A DNA stretch of 64,000 nt from Cylicocyclus nassatus (taxonomy: Eukaryota; Nematoda; Chromadorea; Rhabditida; Strongylidae): contig CATQJL010000112.1 of assembly GCA_958299035.1 (NCBI GenBank), positions 57,891,823 to 57,955,822 of the forward strand, written 5' to 3'. This document shows, in pieces, positions 43,989-55,004 of the stretch; within the stretch, counting starts at the first letter, position 1; each line of letters opens with the position of its first letter. Position numbers and translations under genes: made by a program. Under the pieces are notes generated by a model. The model was not told the origin of the DNA and searched no databases. It worked only from the letters and a program-made list of their open reading frames with translations.

Positions 43989-44097
43989 TTGATGCAAAGA
44001 CGATCTCCGATAGTAGGCAATGTAGGAGAACAATTGCACCACAACATCCAGCTCTTGCCGAGATCATGTTTACCCTATAACGACAGAAATCTGTCAT
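43989..44097 (-). CDS. Exon 1: signal peptide
   Basis: Two in-frame ATGs, at 44097 and 44067; the second gives MISARAGCCGAIVLLHCLLS followed by EIVFAS, a short basic start, a hydrophobic core and small residues suited to cleavage. The donor GTATGT interrupts the frame in phase 1, exactly what exon 2 requires and the usual arrangement for a signal-peptide exon in front of phase-1 modules. I favour the inner ATG because the leading ten residues (TDFCRYRVN) are charged. No TATA box is evident upstream. Confidence 0.65.
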
Positions 44098-45355
44098 TTT
44101 CGCAAATGCCTCTTACATCAAACTCAAAATACCGTACTCTGTTTATCTTTGAGAATGGAAGATGGAAAAAACGATGGGTTTTACAATACCGCTTCAAAAC
44201 TTTGAATAACGACTGTGAAAACGAGCAAATTTTTTAATTTTAAGTCTCCGTACTACCACTTCAAATTTCACCGTGTAAAAATTAAAACAGAAGCGGCTTT
44301 GTTTTGCATGCACTCTTAGGAGGAGCTTCTTTTATGAGATTTGTTTTTATTGTTCAAAAATCTACTGTGATTTTTCAAAACATGGCAGGTAACTGGAGCT
44401 GATAACTGTTTTACGGGACTTCCAGAAAGTCGCGTTAGAATAAAAGTACAATGTTCAGGGCTCCATCACAATTTATCTGACATGTGACCAGAAATGGTAT
44501 TGCTCTCTATTGGAACATCCAGAGTTGGTGCTGCTCTCTGTTGGAAGCTTTCGATGAAGGTCAGAGCAAAGAAGATGTACGAATGTTTGATCGCTATTTT
44601 GTCCAAAAGCTCCCGCAGATCTTTGTGTAGCAAATCGCAGGGGCAGTTCAGACTTAACCTTACAGTACAAAAGTACAAAACAGATCACACGTAGCTCTTT
44701 TAACAAAAAAACCTCCTACATGTCCACAAGTCCAGCTGCTATCGGATTTTAGCCTATTGAAAGAAGCGCTTCACAATATAGGTGTCCTACTTTTGGGCTA
44801 GATTGCGGTGAAGCGCAAAGTTCATATGTGGAACCAGCAATGCCAACTGAAAATTGACTTGGTAACAAAGTTTCAGATCTTTCGTGTCACTAATTTTAAG
44901 GCAATTGGTTCTCTTTTTGAGGCAAAGCCCTTCCGAAAGTCCTAACCGTAACCTCGCAGTGATAAACAGGGATCGTGTTTGTTTTCGATTGTAAATTCAA
45001 GCTAGGGCCAGTTCAAAACAGTCCGTACTCGTGCCAGTTCCTACCTCGCTGTAGACAACAGCTATTCAACAATTAGACTAACACATTTTTAAGGATACAC
45101 TCTTCGATCAAAAGGGTGCCTTATTTTGCAATGCTGTCAATGATCCGATCAAGAATTTGTTGAAGCTGTGATCAGCACACCGACTTGTTCTAGACAGCCA
45201 CGATCACCTGAGCTTTGTTCAAAGATTAGAGCTTCAACATCAATCTCAAAAAGTAATGCTGCGCTGTTCCCACATAAGTAATAATTGTACACTACAAGCC
45301 TTTAGAAGTAAAAACCCAAATTTCTAGCTTTCTATAAGGTTTAGTTCTTGAGTAA
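44098..45355. other. Upstream flank of the gene, no other gene seen
   Basis: AT-rich, without a recognisable promoter motif. Overlapping frames near 44.47-44.7 kb on both strands are short and show no domain. Confidence 0.4.
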
Positions 45356-45800
45356 TCTATATTCTTCTATATATATAAAACTCAAAATTGTGAGTTTGGA
45401 GGCTATGTGCGTTATAGAAACGCGCGCCGCCCAACCGATTCAGCTGAAACTTTGCACACATACGTTTTCTAACCCTGCCCAGATGATAGGCTACTTTTTG
45501 CGTCGATTTGTTGGGTCCTTCTATCAATTTATCGATTTATTTACGTTTTACTCAGGCATTGAAGGCTTATCATGTTCAATCAAGCATTTTCCCACAATCG
45601 TGTAAAGGAGAGGGGTGAAGCTCATTTTCACCTCAAGATTACGAGGATGCGGTGAACCGAAGTAGGTAGGTCATCCATTACATGAACAAAGAGGGGAGGG
45701 GGGGGGGGGGAGGTTCGCAGTGCAGTAGTATAGCTGGCAGGCGCACCATTTATCTAACTTCTGTGAACAATGCCCGGGCTGGACCGGGGAAGCCAACTAG
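45356..45800 (+). mobile_element. Helitron, second subfamily, complete
   Basis: Starts TCTATATTCTTCTATATATA after A and ends with an imperfect hairpin (CCCGGGCTGGACCGGGG) then AAGCCAACTAG before T. Its 5' region (GTTATAGAAACGCGCGCCGC, then AACTTTGCACACATA) differs from the TCTTATATATAAAGC subfamily but shares the 3' end. A long G-run lies near 45697-45712. Length 445 bp. Confidence 0.75.
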
Positions 45801-48800
45801 TATTGAATAAAGCTATCCTCGATCGGGTCTCTCACCTTACAATTTCACAGGAACTAAAGTTTGTAAAAAGTTGAAAATCTTGTCTTTATTTCTAAAACTT
45901 GTAGCATGCAAATACTTTTTGAGCTTTTGAAACTTCTTGGTCTGGCTTCATACCCGAAGTGGATTGAAGTTTGCGCACAAGTAAGAACGCCGTCATGCAG
46001 AGCTTACTTTGCCCTATCGAATGGTACTTTGGAACCAATTTAAAAATAAGGAGTCTATGACTTGTTGGAGGTGAAAATTAGAACGGACGGAATTTATGGG
46101 GCAATCTGATGAGGGAGTTTTGGAAATCTTGTATTCCGAAAATTTCTTAATGTTTGATGCGTTTGTGTATCACACTACTTAGCAAAATTGAAGACTTTTG
46201 GAAGAATCATTTCGAAAAATAATGGAATGCTAGTTAGAAATGCCCAAAAATTTTGTTGGCTTGCTTTTTACGCTATCCGCCTAATATCACAACCTTCCAC
46301 AAGTTGAGGCCAAAAATTTTGGAATTGTCAAACTTGGGCATGGTGTAAACCATTGGTTCAAAATTTCTCAAATCATCTTAGTAGTCACGAAAGCAAATGC
46401 CGCAATACATGAGAAAGAAGGAAGAGAAACAAAAGCTTTGTCGAAAGCTGAATTGTCTGCTCATCTTCATCATGAGTTGTATGATAGATCGAAAAAGCGT
46501 TATTCCACAATTAATGTACTTTTCTGCACTCCAACTTGGAACCAAACGATTCTTTTTCAAAACAATCTCTCTGAACGCAATAAAAACTAATGTAAACAGC
46601 AGATCTTTGGCTATACAATGTATACCTTTGTATATATGATTGTAACCATACGGAAAAGGCTTTCTGGCTCGAAAATTAAAAAACTGTTAAAAAATTAAGG
46701 GCAAAAGACTAAGTGTTTTAGATTATCCAACTTTTCTCAGAAAACAGAAAACCTGCCGTTTTCTGCAGAATCAAAGTTCCGCTCGCTGTAGGTTTTATTT
46801 ATACAGCGCAAATGGTCGCATCAATGAACTAGGTTTGACTCAGAGCTTCTTGGCTCGAAATTTTTCAAAAAACTAATCTTAGAAGGGTTTAGCACAAATT
46901 TCGCAATTATGACACATATTTTTTGAACAAATTTGAGCACTTTCGGTGGAAGTAGAGCAAGCAGAGTGAAATGAGAAATTTCCAGATTTCAGCCTCTCAT
47001 CTCTGAATTATTCAGGTTTACACAAAAACTTCTGAAGACGAAAGAGTGAGAAAGAAGGTAAGAAAAAGTTATGAATCACCTAATACACGCTGAGGTATTT
47101 ACCTCTCATCGTATGCAAAAACGCATAAAGGAGCTCCACAAAATAATGAGTACCATTTCCTGATTGGCTTGTGTCAGATAATTCCTGTGGGCATGAGCCA
47201 CCCTAGTAAAATGGTTTTTTGAACAGGAGTAAGTTCGTTTTGAAGATAAGCCTCTTCTGTTGAATGCAAAGCAATACTTACTCTTTGCCTGCATGAACCG
47301 CCAAACTATGCAAGTGAGTTAGTAAGAATCGCGTTTGTACTTTCAGTGGTTGTGCTTTGAGCAACTACTACTCAGGCTGAAGACGAATAAGGCTCAAATT
47401 ACTTTCGCAAAAACTACGAGACCTGGACCAACGAATACATATATGTATTTTTGCTAGATACCTTCCCTCGCAATAAACTTAAGGCGATTTAGCAACCGCT
47501 GTAACCCATCATTTGATATGAGCATATTATCGAAAAAAAGGCTAAATCATTTTTAGAAAAAAACGATTTTAGAAAAAGTTTCTATTGTGAGGAAAAGGAG
47601 TCAACGATATAAGAAACTTAGATGAATGAATACTTTGAACGTAAGTAATGGGGTGTGGCATAACCCACTAACTTACCTCCAAAGGAACTTCTAGCGAGTA
47701 CGTCATATATAGTTTTAAGGCTCAATTCACGCAGTTTTCTTAGAAGTTTGAGTCTGTTTCATTATTTTGTACAACCATGGGATGCGCAAAATGGGACGAA
47801 AGAAATTTTGGCGGCCCTTTATAGTCTGTTTTTGAGAACAATGAAGTAGTGCTCTGTAATGAGTACAAAAAAAATTAGCTGGCTCATTTCTGAAACAATG
47901 TAGTGGTATTCGTATATGTGTTAATCTAGTCTAATGTGTAAAAAATAACCACTCAAGCTATAAAAAATAACCAATTTTTAGTGACCAAAAAAGTATTACG
48001 TCATTTGTTCTGCAAAGACAATTCACGCAAATTCAATTTATTAACAAGTAGATTGTCCACGTTTTAATTTTATTTCAAAAGATTTAGATGTCTTGATAGC
48101 TCAAGGCGCTCAATTGCTGGTCTATTTGTTTCTAGTTGTATGTAAAAGAAAATCAGCAGCAAATTTTGGGATTAGCTCTGGAGTTAACCCCCGTCATTGT
48201 GCGTGGTTTACGTGGTAAGCCAAAAATGTACGATGGAAAAGCATGAAGCGAACGCACTTTATTTGAAGCAAAATTGCATCACACGACCAATTGTCGCAAG
48301 TGTAGAACATTTTACAAAATGTTGAAATTCATTTTGATATTCAATAATAGAGGGTCACACTTCTTTAGAAGGGAAACATCTGTAAGGATAATACGAATGT
48401 CGAATCGTGCGAGCCTCTGCAGTAATTTACGGGGCAAACAATTACTAAATTAGGGCTTTTATCCTTCCAAACTACTTTGATACCAATTTACCAACCTCAG
48501 AAGGTACAGAGCTAGGGTGATTCAGAAAGGTTATCGAATCTTGATCTGAATTGGACAAAGCGACACCTTACACTTGTACTCCGCTTGTCCCCAGAAGCAT
48601 CTATCTAGTACTCAAAAGATCAATAATGAAAAATTCGAAAAACCTGGCAAAGCTTACTCCATCGGAATGTTTGAACGTTGAACTTTGACTGTCACCTCAT
48701 TTATTGAAGAAGCCGAAAGATGAGAGCTTGTGTGAGCATAGAGGAAGGTTGTGAGAGTGGTTTTAGGTTGAAATAGATGTTCGTTGCGTTACAATGAAAA

Positions 48801-49703
48801 AGCTTCCGTAATACAATTTGATCAGAGAGAACAATGATGATTTGGCAAGAAACATTACTTTTTGAACTCTGTATATCAGTTTACATTATACTCGATGAAA
48901 TACTTGCGTGATATGGTAATTGTAAGGGATAGTGAGGTTGTTTGTAAGGCGAAGTTCCAATGTAAATTATGAAGACTTCCTGAAAAAATGGGATAAACAT
49001 TTGCGGTGTGCTTCATTTCATTTCTATCACCAAGCAAAAGTGTAATGTCACATTTTATAGCAATTGAATAATCAAAAGCTTTGAACAAAATGCACGCACT
49101 TGTGAGAACTTCAAAGACAATTTGAGTGCAGTTCTTACTAAGGGAGGTACAAAATCAAAATCGGCATTCACGTACACACCAATTTGAAGAACATTAAACG
49201 CTGATTCCTAAACTATCCTTGTTTCTTGCCAACGCCTCGAAACTCTGGGTTATGAGTGTTTTTGGAGTAGAAATGACAGCCAATTTTTCATAAAACTAGT
49301 GATTGTGGTCTTTCCAATGCTCATATAGAGAAGTATTGAGCACGAGTACATTAGACAAAAGTTCTCCATGCATAGAGGCTATGTTACCCGACGCTGGGCC
49401 ATTCGCGCAATCTTGAACAAATTTGCACCCGTTGCACGTTCAACCTTTTGAGCCAAAACGCTCATAAGTAAGCGTCTAAAGGGGTTGACAGATAACAAAG
49501 ACAATTTTGAAATCACTGTTTGATATGATTTTCAGATTGGTATATAATTTATGTGGAAAGCCGATCTCGACTTCGGGTTTTCCCTTATTAGTAGACTGTA
49601 GACTGCTTAAAAAGACTATTTAAGTAAACTGACTGCTCACAAAAAATAATCATCCATCCTGGATGAATGTCGCACTATATGCGCTGCAACTATCAATCAT
49701 GTG
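45801..49703. other. Non-coding flank with one decayed repeat
   Basis: 46300-46500 resembles the inner arm of the 8700-9718 element (CAAACTTGGGCATGGTGTAA against CAAACTTGGAAATAGTAAAA). GGGGTGTGGCATAACC at 47650 is a piece of the dispersed repeat seen near 12700. No gene is supported. Confidence 0.4.
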
Positions 49704-51703
49704 TTAGGTTGTCCGAAAATCAATGCAGGTTTCTCAATTCTCATTTCAAAGTGTCGCAACTCCTTTGGCATTGCATATTTTGAAACAAGGTAAGAACGGC
49801 TGTAATAAGCAAGTCTCTTTTTTTCTAAGCATGCCCATTTATACCTGTAGCTCCAAAAACAAATTACTGGAAACACACTAAGTAAGAAGAGTTTCCTTTA
49901 ACAAGGTCGTTGGCGAATTGTAAACTCCCATCGAATTGCGTGTTCAGCGAGAAACTTCTGCAGCTCATAAGCTATTGCTACTTATATGACTATTCAGAAT
50001 TTTTTAAATGAATTTTCCACGAAACAAAAAATTGCGAAATCAGTCTTTCCATTTTTCAAGGTTTTCTCTACGGCTGCGATCCCCGAAAAATTTGAATTTT
50101 TTATTCGCCAATAAAGATGCCTGGAAAATACCATTTGAAGTGGTGCTTGATGGTGCTGGCTCCACTCTTCAAGCAAGACTTTCACGATTGCTTTCTTTGG
50201 AGAAGTTTTTACGCCGTGGAATGGCCGCGACAATCACTCATGTTAAACCCTCAATTTTTTCGCTCTCACAATTGTTAAAAGGAAGCGCTGTTGTTTATTT
50301 TGTAAGTTCACTCAACATCTTACTTCTGCTAGATTATTATGAAAATAACTTTTCAATTTTCTTATGCCATGCAAGGTCTGTTATGGTGGCAGCTTTATTC
50401 AATAAGCCTTACGTTTGAACGGGTTTGTCGTCCTCAGATGCCTGAAAAATTCAAAGCATAATCTGCAACACTATGTCAGCAAGTGATCCATCAAAATCTT
50501 GCTAGTCTCAGCGTGAATATCCAAACATACTTTATGAAAATGGCGACACGGAGATGAACCTACCCTTGCAATGTGATGTCCGCCAGAAGTGACTGACGTG
50601 GCAGCCGACTAAGCTATGCAGTAGAGTGCATGGTACGTTTTATCTACACTTTATAGCTCGCATAAGGATACGAAGGGTAAGAAGTCTGCTGTTATCGACA
50701 GACACTCATTCTTGTTGTTCGTTTCTGGGTCTTTGACAGAGATCCAGAAGATATCGAGCGGCTTCCTAGCGGAGATTTTTTCTCGCAAGTCAAGATCGTA
50801 TAATTTCAAAATCGTTTCCGCCATGAACTTCGTTTCTGCCTACCAAGCGGTGTTACTAGACTGTTGTCTTTGGACTATTTTACTACTGTTTCTATTAGGC
50901 TATTTGTTACTTACTATTGTATTTGGTATACGACTCCCGTTATGCGCAGTCGCCTATTCTTCCATGCGGGCATCACACAATGATCTGATATGCATTCTTG
51001 GTCGTAGCCGTATGTTAAATACAATGCCTCAGTTGCAGAGCTCTTTACATTGGTGAGAATGGACGATCCCTAAGCGTTCGCATAAAAGAGCGTATGGCGA
51101 GCAAAAGACGGCAGAGTCTAGTAACACCGCTTGGGAGGCACAGAAACGAAGTTCATGATGGAAACAATTTCGAAATCAGATGTACGGTCTTGACTTGCGA
51201 GGAAAAAATCTCCGCTAGGAAGGTGCTCAAGGCCTTTTGGATCTCTGCCAAAGACAAAGAAATGAACAATAAGAATGAGTGGCTGTCGATAACAGCAGAC
51301 TTCCTACCCTTCGTATCCTTATGCGAGCTATAAAGTGTAGATAAAATGTGCCATGCACTCTACTATATAGCTAATCGCCTGCCACGTCAGTCACTTCTGG
51401 CGGACATCACATTGCAAGGGTAGGTTCAGGAATATGGGAATTATTATGGAAATACTTCTCTTGCCGAATAGGTTCAAGCTAAAATAATGCAAATGGTGAA
51501 TTTTGTGACCCAAAGGTTCATCTTCGGATGGTCGTACAGTTTGAACAAACAGAGTTGATCGTAAAAGTATGATGAATAGGAGAGAGAGCATGAAGAGAGC
51601 TTTTTTATAGTATGCGAGATTGGTCGCAAAACGCACATATACAGGAGAACGATTCTTTGAAAATACATTTGCAATAAGCTGCACTGATTTCAGGACAACC
51701 TAA
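49704..51703. mobile_element. Possible old TIR element with TTAGGTTGTCC ends
   Basis: TTAGGTTGTCCGAAAATCAATGCAG at 49704 has an imperfect inverted partner at 51674-51703 (GGACAACCTAA end). The ends match the mariner-type sequence at 8700-9718. A TA duplication is not visible. Without the nested foldback it would be about 1.1 kb, near mariner size, but no transposase motif is readable. Confidence 0.4.
50556..51427. mobile_element. Foldback element, about 330-bp arms, nested
   Basis: GAACCTACCCTTGCAATGTG at 50556 pairs with CATTGCAAGGGTAGGTTC ending 51427, and the inversion continues through TAGCGGAGATTTTTT... to about 50880/51090 around a 200-bp centre. Lies inside 49704-51703. The 114-codon frame at 50712-51056 crosses arm and loop and is not a gene. 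Confidence 0.75.
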
Positions 51704-51924
51704 CATATTCAAAAAGTAGTAAACGTACTTAACACAATTTTGTAGTGCAGCTGTGAAATATCACAGCATGTCACATGTTCACTGTACACGCTTACCTTTG
51801 AACTTCATACTGCTTTGCTCTTGGTAAAGTTCAGTGACAAATCTCAGCGCAGTGCTGCCGCACAGCAGACTTAGTGTCGGCGAAAGGATTGATATTGCGC
51901 ACACTTTTTGGTTTCCAAAACTAA

Positions 51925-52455
51925 ACTAAAGGTCTTAAAGGCAGTGGATCGGCAAAATTCAACAACTCAAGACTTTAACGCGATAGGTTTCTTATCGCCC
52001 AAGTATGAAACAGTGCAATCCTGGTCGCACAGCATGCCTTCCATGCCGAGAAAATGTCTCTCAAACTTACATGCGCAGACCAATCTTAGGCTGCGTTCAG
52101 ACTGATTTCGGAATCCGGGGACAGTTTCAACACAGCGCTCATTTCAAGCGCTGTGCTGAAACTTTTCCCGAATTTCGAAATCAGTCTGAACGCAGCCTTA
52201 CACGTTTCCGGATGAGTTGGCAATTTCCTCCTCACCATTGGAGGCTGCCCGCCGCAATGCTATAACCATTGGGTCCCGCGACGTTCCAGCATCATATAAA
52301 CCTTGCTCCACTCGTCCAATTCCGAAGGGAAAGGCATTGACGCCTTTCGCCTTTTTCAAGCTCGCAGAAGTGGATTTTCGAAATCAGCGTATTGAATAAC
52401 CCCAGGTACGCGAGAATTTGACTAGGTTGAGATTTGGAGAGCCACTGCCTTTAAC
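51925..52455 (-). repeat. Second copy of the giant foldback's central part
   Basis: Inverted relative to 14030-14460: GGTTATAGCATTGCGGCGGG, GTACCTGGGGTTATTYAATA and TTGCCGATCCACTGCCTTT are shared in order. It contains a MITE (52089-52197) absent from the 14-kb copy. The giant foldback arms are not present here. Confidence 0.7.
52089..52197. mobile_element. Harbinger-type hairpin MITE, TTA duplication, empty site known
   Basis: GGCTGCGTTCAGACTGATTT and its exact inverse form the ends of a 109-bp near-perfect hairpin. TTA lies at 52086-52088 and 52198-52200; the related copy at 14 kb has one TAA (14294-14296) at the same place. TWA duplication and GGCTGCGTTCAGAC ends fit PIF/Harbinger MITEs. 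Confidence 0.8.
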
Positions 52456-53225
52456 TCCGGGCGCAGCATGAGGATTGGGTCAAAGTGCACGGTTACGCGA
52501 CGTACGTGACGTATGCAGCGTATCTTCTCCTATAATATAAATCCGATCCCAAAACACGCGACGGCTAGGTTGGTCCACCCACATGTATGGCTCTTCAACC
52601 CTTGTTTTGAACAAACGCCAGTCGCAGAACGGGTAGGGAAACAAAAGCCGTCAGTTTGGACCGCCTTCGCGGAATACCAGTCCTGGAACGACATGCAACA
52701 ACACAGCTAAAGAACCATTTGATCGCGAAAGGCGGTTCAAACTGGCGGCTCGTTCCCCCATCCTCGCAGAACGGGGCCTTATCGTTTAGAGACGCGACGG
52801 TGCAATCATGAGGCCAAGAGGACGCAGAGGTCTTAGCGCGAAAAGGAACCACGACACGCAGGGTACGCTGTGCTGCTGCAATAGTTGTTTTGAAATACGC
52901 AAGCGAGTGCCGCGTGTGTTGAAATATGCGAGATGCTGATTCCATACGAAAGTTACGTATAGAAAGATAACTTTCACTGATGCGCTCACATTCCATCTCA
53001 TATTCATTATGTTTTCGTTCGTTTTTCATGCTCTTCCCATTCATTTCAGCTGAGCTGTTTTTGGTATTATCTTCCACTTCCCGGCCAAATTTTGGAAGAA
53101 TATCTAAAAATCTCGCTTTTGGGAACAATTGCTCTGTTTGATTCGATTTCTCTCTCAAAAAGGTGAGAGTGAGTGCGAGAATGACTTTGTGAAAGGGAAC
53201 TTTACAGCGGTCCTTAAGGCTACTA
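52456..53225. other. GC-richer stretch without assigned gene
   Basis: A 187-codon minus-strand frame (52595-53158) lies here but has no recognised domain, signal peptide or splice context; a small inverted repeat (ACCGCCTTCGCGGA / GCGAAAGGCGGT, 52659-52731) suggests element-derived DNA. Confidence 0.35.
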
Positions 53226-53442
53226 CCCTAATTTCACGCGTACAAGGCGCGGGGTGGTCCTAGCTTTCATCGACCAGCCCGAACACGGCAAAGGACTTCG
53301 TAACCAAAGGAACCCCATACCGTGCTGCGTTTTGCCTGACGAATCGTGCGGCATAAGGATCGCTTCTTAAAACACGTTGGGGCGGCTGAGCAGCTCGATG
53401 AAAGCTAGGACCACCCCGCGCCTTGTACGCGTGAAATTAGGG
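53226..53442. mobile_element. TA-flanked MITE with perfect 48-bp TIRs
   Basis: 53226-53273 (CCCTAATTTCACGCGTACAA...) is exactly inverted at 53395-53442. TA flanks both sides (53224-53225, 53443-53444). A 217-bp non-coding element consistent with Tc1/mariner-type mobilisation; perfect TIRs suggest recent origin. Confidence 0.85.
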
Positions 53443-53609
53443 TAATCTAGAACGATATGATCCACTTTTTGCCCAAATTTTGAGAAAATCTCCGAAAATC
53501 TCATTTTTTAGCGGTTGCGACAATACCTATACATATAAATTGGAAGTTCATCTGAGAAAATTATAGGATTGAAACAGCATGTACTTACTGGTTTACCCCA
53601 ACCCTCTTG

Positions 53610-53960
53610 CTAGCGACCCATAGGGTCGCTAGTCTTATATATAAAGCTGAATGTCTGTTTGCATGTATGTCTGTATTTCTGTATGTCTGTATGTCTCTGT
53701 ATGTGTTTACGTATGGGGGGGGGAGTGAGCACTCTAATTACGAATATAATGACTGTTTGTTAGAATACTTAATACTTTTACTATCTGGCTTATCCGGCTC
53801 CCCCCGGCCCTGTTAAAACACTATGATAAATCCTATGATGCCATTCCCATCTCTGTAAACCTTTCCCTGTGCCCACTTTTACATGCCAATTCCCTATTCC
53901 CTCCGTGTTAGTAATCAGTGAACCATTCTATCACCGGCCTCATTCGAAGCGGTGCACCAT
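53610..53960. mobile_element. Helitron pieces in opposite orientations
   Basis: A palindrome (GCGACCC-ATA-GGGTCGC, 53610-53632) precedes a forward 5' end TCTTATATATAAAGCTGAAT at 53633. From 53781 a reverse 3' end (CTGGCTTATCCGGCTCCCCC) begins, continuing with sequence like 177-330. Two truncated copies meet here. Confidence 0.55.
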
Positions 53961-54292
53961 TCAGTGCACAGAGAAAATCTCAATATTCATGAAAATCATT
54001 TATTGCTTCTTAGAAACAGACGATGTGGCGAAAATCTTACACTAAAATGATATTGTGATCAACATCAAAAACAACTATACAGAAATCTTCTTTCTCTTGA
54101 CATTCACGCGAAAATCAACAAAACGCTAATCAAGATTTGATACTTCGTCTCCGTCGCTCTTCGGCTCGCATCTTTGCTTAATCGATAGTTTTTTGACATT
54201 TCTCTTTTGACGATTTCGCTCATTGTGCGGACTTTCACGCGTCAACGGCACTTTGTTCTTTAATCGCTTTCGGCTTAGTGGTTGGAGGCCTT
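53961..54292. other. Unassigned non-coding stretch
   Basis: AT-rich sequence; nothing recognised. Confidence 0.3.
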
Positions 54293-54494
54293 AGGCCCCG
54301 GTCAGACTTCACGCGACTTAATCGTCGCGATCTAATTGCCAAGATTTCCATTCATTTTCATTTCACATTCAAAAATTTCGGGCTGGAAAAGTATCACAAC
54401 CGAATGCAAGTTGATCAGCATGGAATGATGTTGTAACAGTTGTCTCGTCGCCATTCAGTCGACGATCAAATCGCGTGAAGTCTGCCCGAGGCCT
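54293..54494. mobile_element. MITE with AGGCC..CAGACTTCACGCGA ends
   Basis: AGGCCCCGGTCAGACTTCAC at 54293 pairs with the inverted GTGAAGTCTGCCCGAGGCCT ending 54494. About 24-bp TIRs, 202 bp, no coding capacity. The CAGACT core recalls the MITEs at 52089 and 55458. Target duplication unclear. Confidence 0.6.
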
Positions 54495-54592
54495 CGCGGG
54501 CGGTCCTTACCCAGAATGATAGCTGTATGATTGAACATCAACATAAACGTTAGTTCGTACTTTTTTAATACAAAATTCTCCCCGTCACCGTT

Positions 54593-54628
54593 GTTTAGCA
54601 TCTCTCGCGGTGGCGGGAGATGCTAAAC
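54593..54628. repeat. Perfect short hairpin
   Basis: GTTTAGCATCTC (54593-54604) and its exact inverse (54617-54628) around a GC-rich 12-base loop. Function unknown; it may be the end of a decayed element. Confidence 0.5.
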
Positions 54629-55004
54629 ATCTGCAAATGCAGATGTGCATTTCAATAAAAATATAATAACTTCTTTTACCAATTCACCTTTTGTAGGAAA
54701 CACGAGGCATTAATTCAGGCCCTTGTGAGCGGTTCGTATTCAACTTGCTCCGTTGATTGTTTTCAGTAGAGCTCCTCGTCCACAATAAAGTGACGCAAGA
54801 CACACTATCAAGTCAGATTCTTATTCTTAGCTTGGCCATTTGTAAAAAATCCGATTTTTACCGCACTACCTGTCGCGGAGCAGCAGTGTTCTCGCAGCCT
54901 GCAATGGCTGCGGGATAGTAGCCGCTCCGCCGGTCTGGAAGAGCCGCAGTGACCGTTTCGAGGGACCGTCTGGAGCACGTGCTCAACCGGAAAAAATTGT
55001 TAAA

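Larger units (their letters stand above)
3331..44097 (-). other. Modular secreted four-Cys/mucin gene (whole locus, 23 exons, 3' end not found)
   Basis: Overall gene model built from splice sites. Exon order on the minus strand: 43989-44097 (signal peptide), 42974-43141, 41927-42049, 27568-27610, 27385-27473, 27053-27328, 26064-26189, 22433-22481, 22227-22315, 21949-22170, 17679-17715, 17554-17621, 16963-17007, 15917-15953, 15795-15862, 12339-12428, 8442-8484, 8239-8327, 7908-8183, 6916-7041, 4017-4065, 3811-3899, 3331-3753. All module borders are phase 1 and joins inside split domains are phase 2, so the frame stays open throughout, about 911 codons. The inferred product is an extracellular, probably O-glycosylated protein with twelve four-Cys domains and Thr/Ser-rich stalks. 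Function is unknown. It could be two or more genes, since the 14-kb gap between 41927 and 27610 is long, but I see only one signal-peptide exon. Confidence 0.7.

Noticed and set aside
50008..50418. 136-codon plus frame inside the 49.7-51.7 kb element, considered as mariner transposase
   Set aside because: No catalytic D,D(34)D-type motif or helix-turn-helix pattern could be read.
52595..53158. 187-codon minus-strand frame
   Set aside because: No domain, signal peptide or splice support; region has element-like inverted repeats. Kept only as an unassigned stretch.
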